A stretch of 64,000 nucleotides of DNA. It comes from VYFG01 sp965248685. GTDB lineage: Bacteria; Pseudomonadota; Gammaproteobacteria; Arenicellales; Poriferihabitantaceae. The notes beneath the pieces were generated by a model. It saw only the letters and a program-made list of their open reading frames with translations. It was not told where the DNA came from and ran no database searches. The position numbers and the translations under genes are program-made. Below, in pieces: positions 53,368 to 62,301 of this stretch (positions within the stretch are counted from its first letter, which is position 1; each line of letters opens with the position of its first letter). The DNA lies in NCBI GenBank assembly GCA_965248685.1, contig CBDFKC010000003.1, forward strand, positions 2,604,001 to 2,668,000, written 5' to 3'.

Positions 53368-54241
53368 TCTGTCCCTGGAATCGCATTTTCTCGAACCCAT
53401 CGTCTGCCACCACCGAAATGCAAATACTCGACAGGCTGCGTTCCTGGTCGTAGAGCCATGGGGTTCCTCGATGTAACATCGCCCGTTCATCCCAGATCAG
53501 AACATCCCCAACCTGCCATTGATGAGAGTAGACAAAGTGTTGCTGGGTGCACCAGTCGATAAGTTCTTCGATCAATGCCAGTCCAGGCCGCAATTCCATA
53601 CCGATAACTTCACAAGCATGGGAGGCGATATAGAGTGACTCTTTGTGATTAACCGGGTTGGTCCATATCGAGTTCCATATCTGATCCTTCCAATGGGCTA
53701 TCACTTGTTCCCGGGCAAGCTTCTTACTGACCTTGCGGCGAGAATGCCCATATCGGTGTTTAAAGAATTTGCCCCGGGCCCTGGCTTTCAAAGACTCCGG
53801 CATTTGTTCCCAGGCGACTCGGGTAGAAGCGAATTCGGTGGCACCGCCGCTACTCGGTATTACCCTTGCTACCAGTATATTAGCGAGGGCTGGCACTGGT
53901 AAAAATGTGCTATCGGTATGCCACAGAAAGTTAGACTGCAACTGCAGCAGGTGTAAGTCGTCTTCCGCGGCAAGACTATTGTCTGAAATAACATTGGAAA
54001 CCGGAGATACATCGGGCAGTGGGTTTTTCGGGTCAATACTGCGGTCTTCTTTGGGGCCAAACAGTTCACCTAGTTTTAGATGCGCCGTATCGTTGAGACA
54101 CTGCCCGGAAAAATATAGTAACGAATGCTGTTCAAATGCACTCCTTAATTCCCGATACCCGTTTCTTGCGCTGATTTTGGATAAATCCACGTCGTGCATA
54201 TGGACGCCATAGTGGGGGTGGAGGGAGGTGAGCTTTTTCAT
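53339..54241 (-). CDS. TauD/TfdA-family Fe(II)/2OG dioxygenase
   Basis: A 300-residue TauD-fold oxygenase. FLWHTDSTFLP near 108 holds the HxD ligands, the distal histidine is in AMLHRGTPW near 258, and RSLSSICI supplies the arginine region. The family hydroxylates sulfonates, phenoxyacetates or other carboxylates. The gene overlaps the amine-oxidase gene's direction (19-base gap) and the SGNH gene (29-base tail overlap). Given the sulfonate genes at the window start, a taurine-like substrate is possible but unproven. Confidence 0.82.
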   Translation of the reverse strand: MKKLTSLHPHYGVHMHDVDLSKISARNGYRELRSAFEQHSLLYFSGQCLNDTAHLKLGELFGPKEDRSIDPKNPLPDVSPVSNVISDNSLAAEDDLHLLQLQSNFLWHTDSTFLPVPALANILVARVIPSSGGATEFASTRVAWEQMPESLKARARGKFFKHRYGHSRRKVSKKLAREQVIAHWKDQIWNSIWTNPVNHKESLYIASHACEVIGMELRPGLALIEELIDWCTQQHFVYSHQWQVGDVLIWDERAMLHRGTPWLYDQERSLSSICISVVADDGFEKMRFQGQTNLSQQITQ

Positions 54242-54259
54242 GGTAGAGCCACCGAGCCA

Positions 54260-56149
54260 TCAACCGCTATGGCATCCCGGGGGCGCCAGATTCAGGCTGG
54301 GATTTCGCTCGAAAAATCCCATGGGTTTCAATGTAAATCCTGTGTATTCAACCGGCATAACGGGAAAATCTTCTGGTCTGGGCATATGCAATACGCCCAT
54401 GGTATGCCAGAGCACGATATCGGTATCGATCAAGGATCTGTTCTGTTTGACCCATTGGGGAATGCCCGGTCCAAATTCATTTTGATAGACATAATTTCCC
54501 GGTGCGTAAAGTTCATCGGGATCATATGCGGTCACCCACAGGTCGTGTTCAACGAATCCGGCGCGACGTAAAAATGGCGAGTCTGGTTGATGCATCGGTT
54601 TCACATTTAATCCGGGAGAAAGTTTGTAGCCTGGATGCCAACCCAGGTCGTTGGTGCGGGATCGATTGATCACTTTCCAGTAGCGGGCGTTCCCGGAATT
54701 GAGATCCCGGCCCCCCTGATTTTCTGATTCAATAGTGGTCTGCCTTACGCTATGGGCATTACCATGGGGGTTGGAGGGACCGGTGAGGTGTCGCTGGGCT
54801 TCGACTTCCACCACGCTGTTGCCGTCACCATCCACACTCATATCCAGCCGGACATTAAAATAATGTTCATGCACCATGCCCGAAAGATTAGGTGCTACCA
54901 GCGTGCCGTAGGGCATTTCCTCTCCGGTTTCACAGGCACGGGTGTATAACATGCCGGTCAACTTGGCTTCAAACTCAATAGTCCCATCAAGATACAAATA
55001 CCAGAATAGGCCGTAATCATAGTTTCCGATGGTGAAAAATGATGAAACTACCAGTCGCCTCGACCGGCGTACTTCCGTGGAATTATTTACCGGGTCGGTA
55101 TGTTTCCATAATATTCCATAATCCTCCTCGTGCATGCAGATGGCATTTGGAATATTGACTACCTGGCCATGACCGTTTACCAGATCCACATCAAAATAAT
55201 AAATCTCTCCCACACAATCACATCCTAGGGTAAGGGAATTGACCGATCGACCAAAAGTTCCTTCGCCCAGATCGAACGAATGATTCATGTAATGATCGCC
55301 AATGGTTTCACCATAAGGCACCACCAGTTCACTCAAAGAAGCCCGATAGACCACCGGACGGTAACGTTCCCCATCCATCCATCGGATTGTATGCAGGACC
55401 AGTCCTTCCCGGGGGGTAAAACCAACCCTAAAATGCCAGTTATGCCAATTTACGCTGTGCCCGTTCACCTGGAAACCTGGCCCATCCGGTTGCGTGATTT
55501 CTAACTTTGCGGGGGGTGACTCAATTTGCTCCAGCTTACCGCTGCGAAATTCACCCAGATCGGGTGGGACAGGATAAACCCCGTGATCTTCCACCCGGAT
55601 AACCTTCATGGCGTTAAGGTCCACCACTGGTATCAATCCTTCAATGGGTCGAGCATGAGCATTGTCCCCCGGAGACTCGACAAAGAAACAGTGAACCCGA
55701 GATACGCGCAGATGCTGTTCGTATAGTTCCGAGAAATTGGCCACACCAAATCCCTGGAGTGACACCTGGCTGACATCGTGAATTCCCCTGCGCTTTAGCC
55801 CATGGATATAATCGGGGTGCTGGTTGACTACCTCGATTAACTCTTCGGCTTCTTCCGGCATAAAACAGGGCTGAACACCGGGAATATGGTTACAACTAAC
55901 CAGTGATTCGGTACCAAGATTAACCAATGCTTCATATACTTTTTCTGCGTCACGATCGAGCACGACCACAAATGCTTCACGTTCAATCGAATCCCCTGGA
56001 GCGAAATTATGTACCACATTTTTCTTAGGTTCACGGAGTCGAATCTGTTCAAACAAAATTCGTTTGGACAATCCCGCCTGTTGACGAATTATTGATGTCG
56101 TCATCGCCAGCTCTTCAGAATTCAGGGGGTCCAGGGGATGAAGTTGCAT
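54260..56149 (-). CDS. Copper-containing primary amine oxidase
   Basis: A 629-residue amine oxidase that oxidises primary amines to aldehydes with release of H2O2 and ammonia. The TPQ precursor tyrosine is in TIGNYDYG (Y377), the catalytic aspartate in HSFDLGEGTFG (D293), and copper ligands in HEH (H427, H429) plus a later histidine near DIVLWHTMGVLHMPRPED. The N-terminal HPLDPLNSEE block matches the family start, so the ATG at 56149 is kept. No signal peptide, so it is likely cytoplasmic. TauD gene follows 18 bases later, suggesting co-transcription. Confidence 0.88.
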   Translation of the reverse strand: MQLHPLDPLNSEELAMTTSIIRQQAGLSKRILFEQIRLREPKKNVVHNFAPGDSIEREAFVVVLDRDAEKVYEALVNLGTESLVSCNHIPGVQPCFMPEEAEELIEVVNQHPDYIHGLKRRGIHDVSQVSLQGFGVANFSELYEQHLRVSRVHCFFVESPGDNAHARPIEGLIPVVDLNAMKVIRVEDHGVYPVPPDLGEFRSGKLEQIESPPAKLEITQPDGPGFQVNGHSVNWHNWHFRVGFTPREGLVLHTIRWMDGERYRPVVYRASLSELVVPYGETIGDHYMNHSFDLGEGTFGRSVNSLTLGCDCVGEIYYFDVDLVNGHGQVVNIPNAICMHEEDYGILWKHTDPVNNSTEVRRSRRLVVSSFFTIGNYDYGLFWYLYLDGTIEFEAKLTGMLYTRACETGEEMPYGTLVAPNLSGMVHEHYFNVRLDMSVDGDGNSVVEVEAQRHLTGPSNPHGNAHSVRQTTIESENQGGRDLNSGNARYWKVINRSRTNDLGWHPGYKLSPGLNVKPMHQPDSPFLRRAGFVEHDLWVTAYDPDELYAPGNYVYQNEFGPGIPQWVKQNRSLIDTDIVLWHTMGVLHMPRPEDFPVMPVEYTGFTLKPMGFFERNPSLNLAPPGCHSG

Positions 56150-56220
56150 AAAATAATCCAGTCAGATCGGGAAACAACCAATTTAGCTAATATTCTGCCT
56201 AATAGTCAATCCTCCCAAGT

Positions 56221-56238
56221 TGGCGTAATGTGGCGTAA
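56221..56238. repeat. Tandem 8-base direct repeat with 10-base period
   Basis: TGGCGTAA occurs at 56221-56228 and 56231-56238, one helical turn apart, in the intergenic region between the amine oxidase and cyclase genes. Two same-face half-sites of a regulator would look like this. No factor can be named. Confidence 0.35.
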
Positions 56239-56352
56239 GTCAGTTAGGGGCGGATGTCAGGGAAAAGGAAGGTTGTAAGAAAACGACATCATCACAGGCT
56301 TATTGTGGAGTTGAATCAACCAGGAAAAACAGGGTGTTGTATAATCGTTCAA

Positions 56353-56372
56353 CATTCGCCAGCTGGCAAATG
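56353..56372. promoter_or_regulatory. 20-base near-perfect palindrome before cyclase gene
   Basis: CATTCGCCAG (56353-56362) and CTGGCAAATG (56363-56372) pair at 9 of 10 positions, and the central GCCAGCTGGC is perfect. It ends 34 bases before the cyclase start, where an operator overlapping the promoter would be expected. The rest of the 257-base intergenic stretch shows only the 10-base-period repeat at 56221. Confidence 0.4.
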
Positions 56373-56406
56373 ATTGTTCAATCGAAATAGACCAAGAGGG
56401 AAAAAA

Positions 56407-57372
56407 ATGAAAACTAGTTCAATCCGCTCGTTGATAATGGTGGCATCGCTATCCTTGCCTGGGGTAGGCATCGCTGGCGAATTGCTGACCATAGACTTAA
56501 CCCATCCAATTCCGACTTTTGCGCCGTCTGCGGAAGATCCGATGAAAGCCGACATTTCCAAACCCTATCTCGATTCGGTGCCCATTCCAACCTTTGGTGG
56601 CCAGGCAGTTTTTGCCCTGGGTAAATTTCCCACTAGTCAGGGGCACTTCGATTTGGGCACACTGGTGCTGGCAGAGCATCACGGAACTCATCTCGATACG
56701 CCGGCACACTACGTTAACGACCCATCAAGCATGGATCCTGCTGGTATCGCTCCTACTGAGCGAAAGCTTGCCCATCAACTGGGTGCAAGTGACCTTATAG
56801 GCAAAGTCGTGATGATTGATATATCGGGGCGGGTAGACACCGAGCTGGCGAAGAATGGGGGCGTAGCGAGTAACGATGCGACGGTTACCGATTTCTCCAA
56901 TAGTTCGACTAACGTCGTTAGTGCAGATGATATTGCTGCGGTGGAATCAAAGATTGATAATGGGGTTTGGCTGGTAATCAATACCGGCTGGTCGAGATTC
57001 TTTTTCTCCGGCGTTGATTTCGCCAATGACCCTTACATAAACGGTTTTAATCATCCTGGTATGAACAAGGAGGCGGTAGATAAGCTGATTGAAATTATGG
57101 ATAAGAAGGGCGTTGTTATTGGTGGCATTGCGGTGGATAACATTGGTATTGATTCGGGCCAAAGCGCGGTTGGTGATGACGACAAGTGGACCAACTCATG
57201 GTATGCCCACGTCAAATTGCTACAAAGAGGGGTAAAGTTTGTCGAAAATGCCGCTAACCTGGGCCAACTCTCCATGGTTGGTAACACCGACGCTTGCACC
57301 CTGGTAGTGGGTGCGCCAAAACACATCGCCGGTACCGGTGGCCCTTCTCGCCTGTTGGCTATCTGTAATTAA
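56407..57372 (+). CDS. Secreted cyclase-family (kynurenine formamidase-like) hydrolase
   Basis: A 321-residue cyclase-family protein. A signal peptide (SLPGVGIAG region) precedes the mature protein, which has the metal-binding motif HHGTHLDTPAHY near 90 and TDACTLVVG near 300. Family enzymes hydrolyse amide or ester bonds, for example N-formylkynurenine. AGAGGG before the ATG at 56407 supports this start; the frame is open to 56374. A periplasmic location is unusual for the family but the hydrophobic N-terminus is clear. Confidence 0.82.
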   Translation: MKTSSIRSLIMVASLSLPGVGIAGELLTIDLTHPIPTFAPSAEDPMKADISKPYLDSVPIPTFGGQAVFALGKFPTSQGHFDLGTLVLAEHHGTHLDTPAHYVNDPSSMDPAGIAPTERKLAHQLGASDLIGKVVMIDISGRVDTELAKNGGVASNDATVTDFSNSSTNVVSADDIAAVESKIDNGVWLVINTGWSRFFFSGVDFANDPYINGFNHPGMNKEAVDKLIEIMDKKGVVIGGIAVDNIGIDSGQSAVGDDDKWTNSWYAHVKLLQRGVKFVENAANLGQLSMVGNTDACTLVVGAPKHIAGTGGPSRLLAICN

Positions 57373-57405
57373 CCCGTAAAGATACGTTATTGTCCGTACG
57401 ACGCC

Positions 57406-58923
57406 CTATAGATTTTTCAATAACGACAGGGCAAACGATGCAGCTTCCCTGACGGGGGTAGCTGTATCGGTGATAGCTACATTGTTTAGTGCGTCGATCG
57501 CCTGGTGGTTGCCGAGGTAACCCAATGACAAAGCGGTTTCCTTACGTACTGTTGCATCACGATCTCCGAGCATTGAAAGCAATGGGCCGACATTTGCTGA
57601 CTGGCGGTCCCGCCCTAAAACCCTGGCCGCAGTCCAGCGCACTTCGGCAGTGTTATCTTTGCCTGCGGCTATAACCTGCCGCTTAAAGTTTTTGGCACCG
57701 TAAACCCCGATTGACCTTAGTGCTACCGCACGAATTCTTGGATCAGGATCTGTCAAAGCAAGCTTCAGATAGGACTCGGCACCGGGATTGAAGGTATAGC
57801 CAAGCGCATATAGCCCTTGCCAACGGGCGCGATAGAATCCTTCGGCAATTTGCAGCATACGCGCGTTGTTTTTTGGTAGCGTGGACGGTGAACTGACCGA
57901 AGCAAACAGGTTATATCCATAGCGGGGATCGAGGGCGATAACGGTTCGTAGAAACTCATTCAGCAGGCTTAACTCGACTATCGGTTCCGCAGAAATTCCG
58001 TCATACCAGGCATCAGGTCGCTCAAACAGTAACTTGCTGTGGTGTAAGCCGACCTTCGCTATCTTGCGTACTGACGCTTTGCTATTGTTTTCTCGCAACA
58101 CTTCCAATCCTTGCAACCGGACCAGAGGGTCGTCGGCTGACAGCGCCTCCATAGCAAATTTCTCGGCTCCATCTTCCCGTGTGGAGGACAATGCCATCAA
58201 GGCATATCGACGTATCCGATTACTCGTCGTGGTCGCGTATAACCGTTCAATTCGTTCTGTGGATTGGATAGCGCCGATAGCAGCCACCGCCTTGAGAGTT
58301 TCGATCAATTTAGGCTCGTCGATGTCGTTACCAATCAATGGCAATAAATCCGATATCGCAGCGGGATTTCGTGACCTACCCAGGGCGGCAATTGCTCGAA
58401 TATGCAAAGACTGATCCGACGCATTTAATTGTGCCACCAGTTTTTCTGTAACCTTATCCGAAGAAAAATTACCCAAAGCGGTAATGGCGGCGTTGCGGAC
58501 ATTGGAAGACCGATCGGCCAAGGCATCAATTACCAGAGGTTCGGCATCGCCGGATTGAATAAGTCCCAGAGCAGTAACACAGATTGCCCGAACGGATTCC
58601 TGAGACTCCTGTTCGAGACAATCTCCGAGAATCGGGGTGGCCCGGGGACTTCCAATCCGCCCGAGAGATTGGTAAACCGTCTGACGAACGTTAAGATCGG
58701 ATTCGCCTTTGTTGATCAGGGTGACCAGGTGTTCCACCGCGTCATCTTGATGGCGATATCCCAGAGAATCTGCTGCACGCAAGCGTATTTCAGCACTGGG
58801 GTCTGCCAGCGCTGCAATCAGCACCGGCATGGGAATCGTCGTATGCTCCCAGCCGTTGGAGTAAGCGAAACCTGGCCAAATTAGCACCAGCACTGACATC
58901 AGACAAAAGCGACAGTGTTTCAC
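57406..58923 (-). CDS. Secreted HEAT-repeat protein
   Basis: A 505-residue protein with a signal peptide (LMSVLVLIWPGFAYS, cleavage near residue 22) followed by about twelve alpha-helical HEAT-type repeats of 30-40 residues, e.g. LADPSAEIRLRAADSLGYR and LADRSSNVRNAAITALGNF. Such repeats form extended superhelical scaffolds for binding other proteins or ligands; PBS-lyase-type HEAT proteins are similar. Start is GTG at 58923. It is convergent with the cyclase gene (33-base gap). No catalytic motif. Confidence 0.8.
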   Translation of the reverse strand: MKHCRFCLMSVLVLIWPGFAYSNGWEHTTIPMPVLIAALADPSAEIRLRAADSLGYRHQDDAVEHLVTLINKGESDLNVRQTVYQSLGRIGSPRATPILGDCLEQESQESVRAICVTALGLIQSGDAEPLVIDALADRSSNVRNAAITALGNFSSDKVTEKLVAQLNASDQSLHIRAIAALGRSRNPAAISDLLPLIGNDIDEPKLIETLKAVAAIGAIQSTERIERLYATTTSNRIRRYALMALSSTREDGAEKFAMEALSADDPLVRLQGLEVLRENNSKASVRKIAKVGLHHSKLLFERPDAWYDGISAEPIVELSLLNEFLRTVIALDPRYGYNLFASVSSPSTLPKNNARMLQIAEGFYRARWQGLYALGYTFNPGAESYLKLALTDPDPRIRAVALRSIGVYGAKNFKRQVIAAGKDNTAEVRWTAARVLGRDRQSANVGPLLSMLGDRDATVRKETALSLGYLGNHQAIDALNNVAITDTATPVREAASFALSLLKNL

Positions 58924-59085
58924 TGGAACCAGAAAGAGAGAAGTAACAGGATTTGAATGGAATATTTCAAGCTGATTCCGAGGCTAACAAATATTGATGG
59001 TTCCCGGTGAATAATTCCACAGTGAATACGCTACAATTTCCAGAGGCTTTAGATCAATATAAATCAATTAGACAGCATTCTCCTT

Positions 59086-59541
59086 ATGGATAACAACGAT
59101 AATAATGCCATCATCCTCCGACTATGGCGGAGCGCGACCACCGCCGCATTGGCTTCTCTGGATGAGGACGGGACCCCCTACGTTTCCCTGGTCACAATTG
59201 CTTGCCTTAAAAACGGATCCGCATCCCTATTATTATCCGATCTGGCGAGACATACTAAAAACGTAAAACGAACCCACCATAGTTCTTTGTTGATTACTGA
59301 CGATCTTGAACCTGGCGTTGATCCCTTAACCAGTTCCCGAATTACCGTCACCGGAACCATCGAACCCGCCCAGGGCAACCAGATAGACCATTGCAGGACA
59401 GGCTTCCTCGCCGCCCACCCCGCGTCATCCCAGTATATCGACTTCGCAGATTTCTCCCTCTACCAATTTCAGGGAAAACAAATACACCTGGTAGGCGGCT
59501 TCGGCAGAATCGTCACCACCTCAGCTGACATCCTAACCTAA
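59086..59541 (+). CDS. Pyridoxamine 5'-phosphate oxidase-family (HugZ-like) flavin protein
   Basis: A 151-residue split-barrel protein with LASLDEDGTPYVSLVTIACL near 22 and LLSDLARHTKNVKRTHHSSLL near 48, as in HugZ/pyridoxamine-phosphate-oxidase-like proteins that bind FMN or heme. C-terminal QIHLVGGFGRI supports HugZ-type proteins. It is a short form lacking the C-terminal domain. No operon partner is close, with 162 bases upstream and the next gene reading the other way. Confidence 0.75.
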   Translation: MDNNDNNAIILRLWRSATTAALASLDEDGTPYVSLVTIACLKNGSASLLLSDLARHTKNVKRTHHSSLLITDDLEPGVDPLTSSRITVTGTIEPAQGNQIDHCRTGFLAAHPASSQYIDFADFSLYQFQGKQIHLVGGFGRIVTTSADILT

Positions 59542-59701
59542 AAAGATCGAGTCCACAGGATACGAATAAACCAAAATACTATATATCTAGATTCGTAAGG
59601 TTTAAGTCAGAAAGCCCTCGATGGGTGGATTTGCATTCGTAGAATCTTTGATCATAGATTCCTGCCTGCCCGGGAATAACAGTAGAGAGGATCGCACAAC
59701 A

Positions 59702-59920
59702 TTACTTGTCTCCTTTGATATTCAATTCTACTTCAATTCGAGACCGACCAATATCCCTTAACAATTCGTCTGGAATATGTGATGACCGGTTGCGGGATCT
59801 GGATGACTTGTTCCATTCGCCAAGAGTTTCACTCACCTCGTTAATCCATATTTTAAATTTATTACCGACCCGAATTTCCGGGTGGTCAATTGGGATCGCA
59901 TTTGCTGCGGTTGCATTCAC
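59702..59920 (-). CDS. Small DUF1127-like protein
   Basis: A 72-residue protein whose C-terminal half reads IPDELLRDIGRSRIEVEL, resembling the LDDxLLRDIGLSRxE core of DUF1127 proteins, small basic proteins with RNA- or protein-binding roles. The central WNKSSRSRNRSSH is basic. It lies in an otherwise empty stretch of 545 bases (59542-60086). The first 160 bases of that stretch show nothing recognisable. Start at 59920 is the only ATG that gives this reading. Confidence 0.5.
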   Translation of the reverse strand: MNATAANAIPIDHPEIRVGNKFKIWINEVSETLGEWNKSSRSRNRSSHIPDELLRDIGRSRIEVELNIKGDK

Positions 59921-60086
59921 TTGCTTGCCTCACCTTTACTCTAAAACCCGTTAATGAATCTTTTATGCTGATAATTTATCTATCAGTTCTATGGGTAAGA
60001 ATAATAGTTACAAGGCTATCCGCAAACAGTGAAACAATTCACATTTCCCTCTAGTTTTTTAGTGCACTAATTCACACTTTGAACCA

Positions 60087-61937
60087 TCAGTTGGTGCCGG
60101 GTTTGGGAGTTAAAAGTGTGTGATTGTTCACAATTGTTTTTAGCCAGCTTGGTTCGCCGGAGGCAATGTTTTCTAATTCTTCCGTAGTCCAGTCAAACGC
60201 AATTCGGTTTAGCTCATGGCTGCGATCCCAATCTAAAAAGCCCGCATCTTCGGGAATGGGGGGTATCAATAGAATATCTTCAGTTCGCAATTTTTTGCTA
60301 AAGTCGCTGCGGCTCGCCATCAGGCTGCGCATAAGAACGTTTATAACACTGGGCGCATCCTGTAATTTTTGGCGCGCCAATGGATTGATCATGCACTTGA
60401 TTAATTCTAGTCCGGATGGCAATTCGCTATAGTTAACGTCAAAACGTTCTTGTTTCGGCGGCTCGAAGTTGATCACAATATTTGGGCCAGTTTTGAATTC
60501 GTGCATGGTGGTAATAGGAAGGTTATCCAGCAAACAACCGTCCACTAGCATTTCGCCCGAATCATTGTAGACTGGAGGAAGTAACACCGGTATCGAGCTG
60601 GAAGCACGTACTGCATGAAACAAGTCCCCAGTGCGATGAACTTCTGAAGCAGATCGGGATAAGTTGGTGGATACCGAGAAAAATGGAATCCATAAATCCT
60701 GGATGTCGTAACCGGCGAAATACCTTGATAAATGGTGATCAAAGTTACCGTGATTCAACAGACTATAACGGGGCCAGTTATAGCGGCCCATGGCTTTATT
60801 TCGAATAAAAATATCCTCAACCGCGTGATCCACTTCCTCTGGTTCGGTGCCCAGGGCAAATGCACCGACCATTGCGCTGCCCGCCGAAGTACCACCCATC
60901 GCGTCAAATTCAACGCCACTATTTTGTAGCGCCTTGAACGCCCCTACGTGAGCCGAACACAATGCGCCACCACCACAAGCAACCAAACCTATCGCCCGTC
61001 CCTGGATAAACCTAACAAGACGGGCGAAGTCTTCAGGATTATTCAGCGCAACATGATGATGCATAAAGGGATCACGCTCGCTTAGCCAATTAGCGGTGCC
61101 TCGAAACAACCTTCTGCGCCGATGATGCAGTACCAGTCGCCGATCCCGACTTGGCACCATTTCTGCAGCAAACTGTTCCAGCGGATTGACCGTACGGTCG
61201 CTGTTAAATCTCGCTACCGACAGCACCAGATCAGCTTGCCTGATGGCTCGTCGTGACCACTGACTTAAAGTCGGATCGGTAATAAAAAGCAAAATATCGT
61301 ATTTTGCTTCCAGGTTATTAAGTGCAGATATACCTTCGTCGCTGGTGAAATCTTTTGTCATGCCGAGTTTTTCGACAATATTGTTTGCGTTTAGAACGCA
61401 AACCTGTCCGGTGTCTTGCAACGCCGCAATTAGCCCATCAACAAATCCGTCTGCGTATTTGGCGCCCCCAGCCGGGATTAAGGTTATGGTGCTGGGTCTT
61501 GGGTCAGGAGCTTGATTACCGTCTGAAGTAGTGGCCGCAACCCGGCTGGCAAGAGCTTGGGACATAGCCCGCCAGAGCTCTGGTTTGTTGCGACAGAGGC
61601 ATTCAAAAGTCTCAGTCTCTAGTCGGAGTACCACGCTATCTCGCAATGCGGTTACCGTTGCAGTCCGTGGTGCACCGGTTAAAAATGCGATTTCGCCAAT
61701 AGGCTGTCCCGGACCAATTTCGGCAATCGAATTATTAATCCCGTTTTTGGTAACGACGAATCGCCCGGTTACGACGACGTAAAGGGTTTTGGCCGGTCGA
61801 CCCTGACGCACCAGTACATCGCCTCGTTTTAACGCTATCTTGTCAAATTGTGAGCAAATTTCTGCCTGATCGGATGGGTCGAACGCTGACAGGATATCCG
61901 TTGCGTCCAAGTATGGAGGATGGTCGGTTGGCGACAT
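60087..61937 (-). CDS. Cyclic-nucleotide-binding patatin-like phospholipase
   Basis: A 616-residue protein with an N-terminal cNMP-binding domain (20-130; GQPIGEIAFLTGAPRTATV), a middle NTPase-like linker, and a patatin domain (about 315-480). The oxyanion loop is CGGGALCSAH near 321 and the nucleophile is GTSAGS (S351). The second dyad residue is D466 in VDGCLLDN, where DG(G/A) is usual. It belongs to the NTE/RssA-like hydrolases acting on lysophospholipids. Start ATG at 61937. Confidence 0.85.
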   Translation of the reverse strand: MSPTDHPPYLDATDILSAFDPSDQAEICSQFDKIALKRGDVLVRQGRPAKTLYVVVTGRFVVTKNGINNSIAEIGPGQPIGEIAFLTGAPRTATVTALRDSVVLRLETETFECLCRNKPELWRAMSQALASRVAATTSDGNQAPDPRPSTITLIPAGGAKYADGFVDGLIAALQDTGQVCVLNANNIVEKLGMTKDFTSDEGISALNNLEAKYDILLFITDPTLSQWSRRAIRQADLVLSVARFNSDRTVNPLEQFAAEMVPSRDRRLVLHHRRRRLFRGTANWLSERDPFMHHHVALNNPEDFARLVRFIQGRAIGLVACGGGALCSAHVGAFKALQNSGVEFDAMGGTSAGSAMVGAFALGTEPEEVDHAVEDIFIRNKAMGRYNWPRYSLLNHGNFDHHLSRYFAGYDIQDLWIPFFSVSTNLSRSASEVHRTGDLFHAVRASSSIPVLLPPVYNDSGEMLVDGCLLDNLPITTMHEFKTGPNIVINFEPPKQERFDVNYSELPSGLELIKCMINPLARQKLQDAPSVINVLMRSLMASRSDFSKKLRTEDILLIPPIPEDAGFLDWDRSHELNRIAFDWTTEELENIASGEPSWLKTIVNNHTLLTPKPGTN

Positions 61938-61970
61938 TTTATTTCCGTATGTTGTGTTTTTTTTCGCGCC

Positions 61971-62148
61971 CTAGCCCGGAAATTTCATAAAGGTCTGGAA
62001 TTTAGAGGCAAGCTGGTTAAGCAGGTTGGCGCCTAAATCCAGAAGGACAACGTGTATCAGCAAGTTTTGCCTAAAAACTGCCCTATGACTCTGATTCATT
62101 TTAGCTTTTAGTTAATCGGTGTCCGTCTTTATGAAATTTTCGGGCTAG
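61971..62148. mobile_element. 178-base MITE-like element with 22-base inverted ends
   Basis: The ends 61971-61992 (starting CTAGCCCGGAAA) and 62127-62148 (ending TTTTCGGGCTAG) are inverted copies matching at 21 of 22 bases. The 134-base interior has no gene and contains a second imperfect dyad (near 61996-62008 and 62029-62039). The ends include CTAG, so the insertion could have duplicated a TA dinucleotide as IS630/Tc1-type elements do, or CTAG itself. It fills half of the gene-free 61938-62301 stretch. The rest of that stretch holds nothing recognisable. Confidence 0.6.
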
Positions 62149-62301
62149 CATGAATAGCTGATAATCAAGCAGTTAGTGATCAATTTCAATACAATTTTCA
62201 TGGAAAGTTAACAAGAAATATCACCGAACGTCTTGTCCCATGCCCATAAGTATTCCAAATAGCTTCACCAGACGCAATTCGACATACTGATTTTTATCCC
62301 G

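Noticed and set aside
53733..54212. 159-residue plus-strand frame in the TauD region
   Set aside because: Antisense to the TauD-family oxygenase with clear iron ligands.
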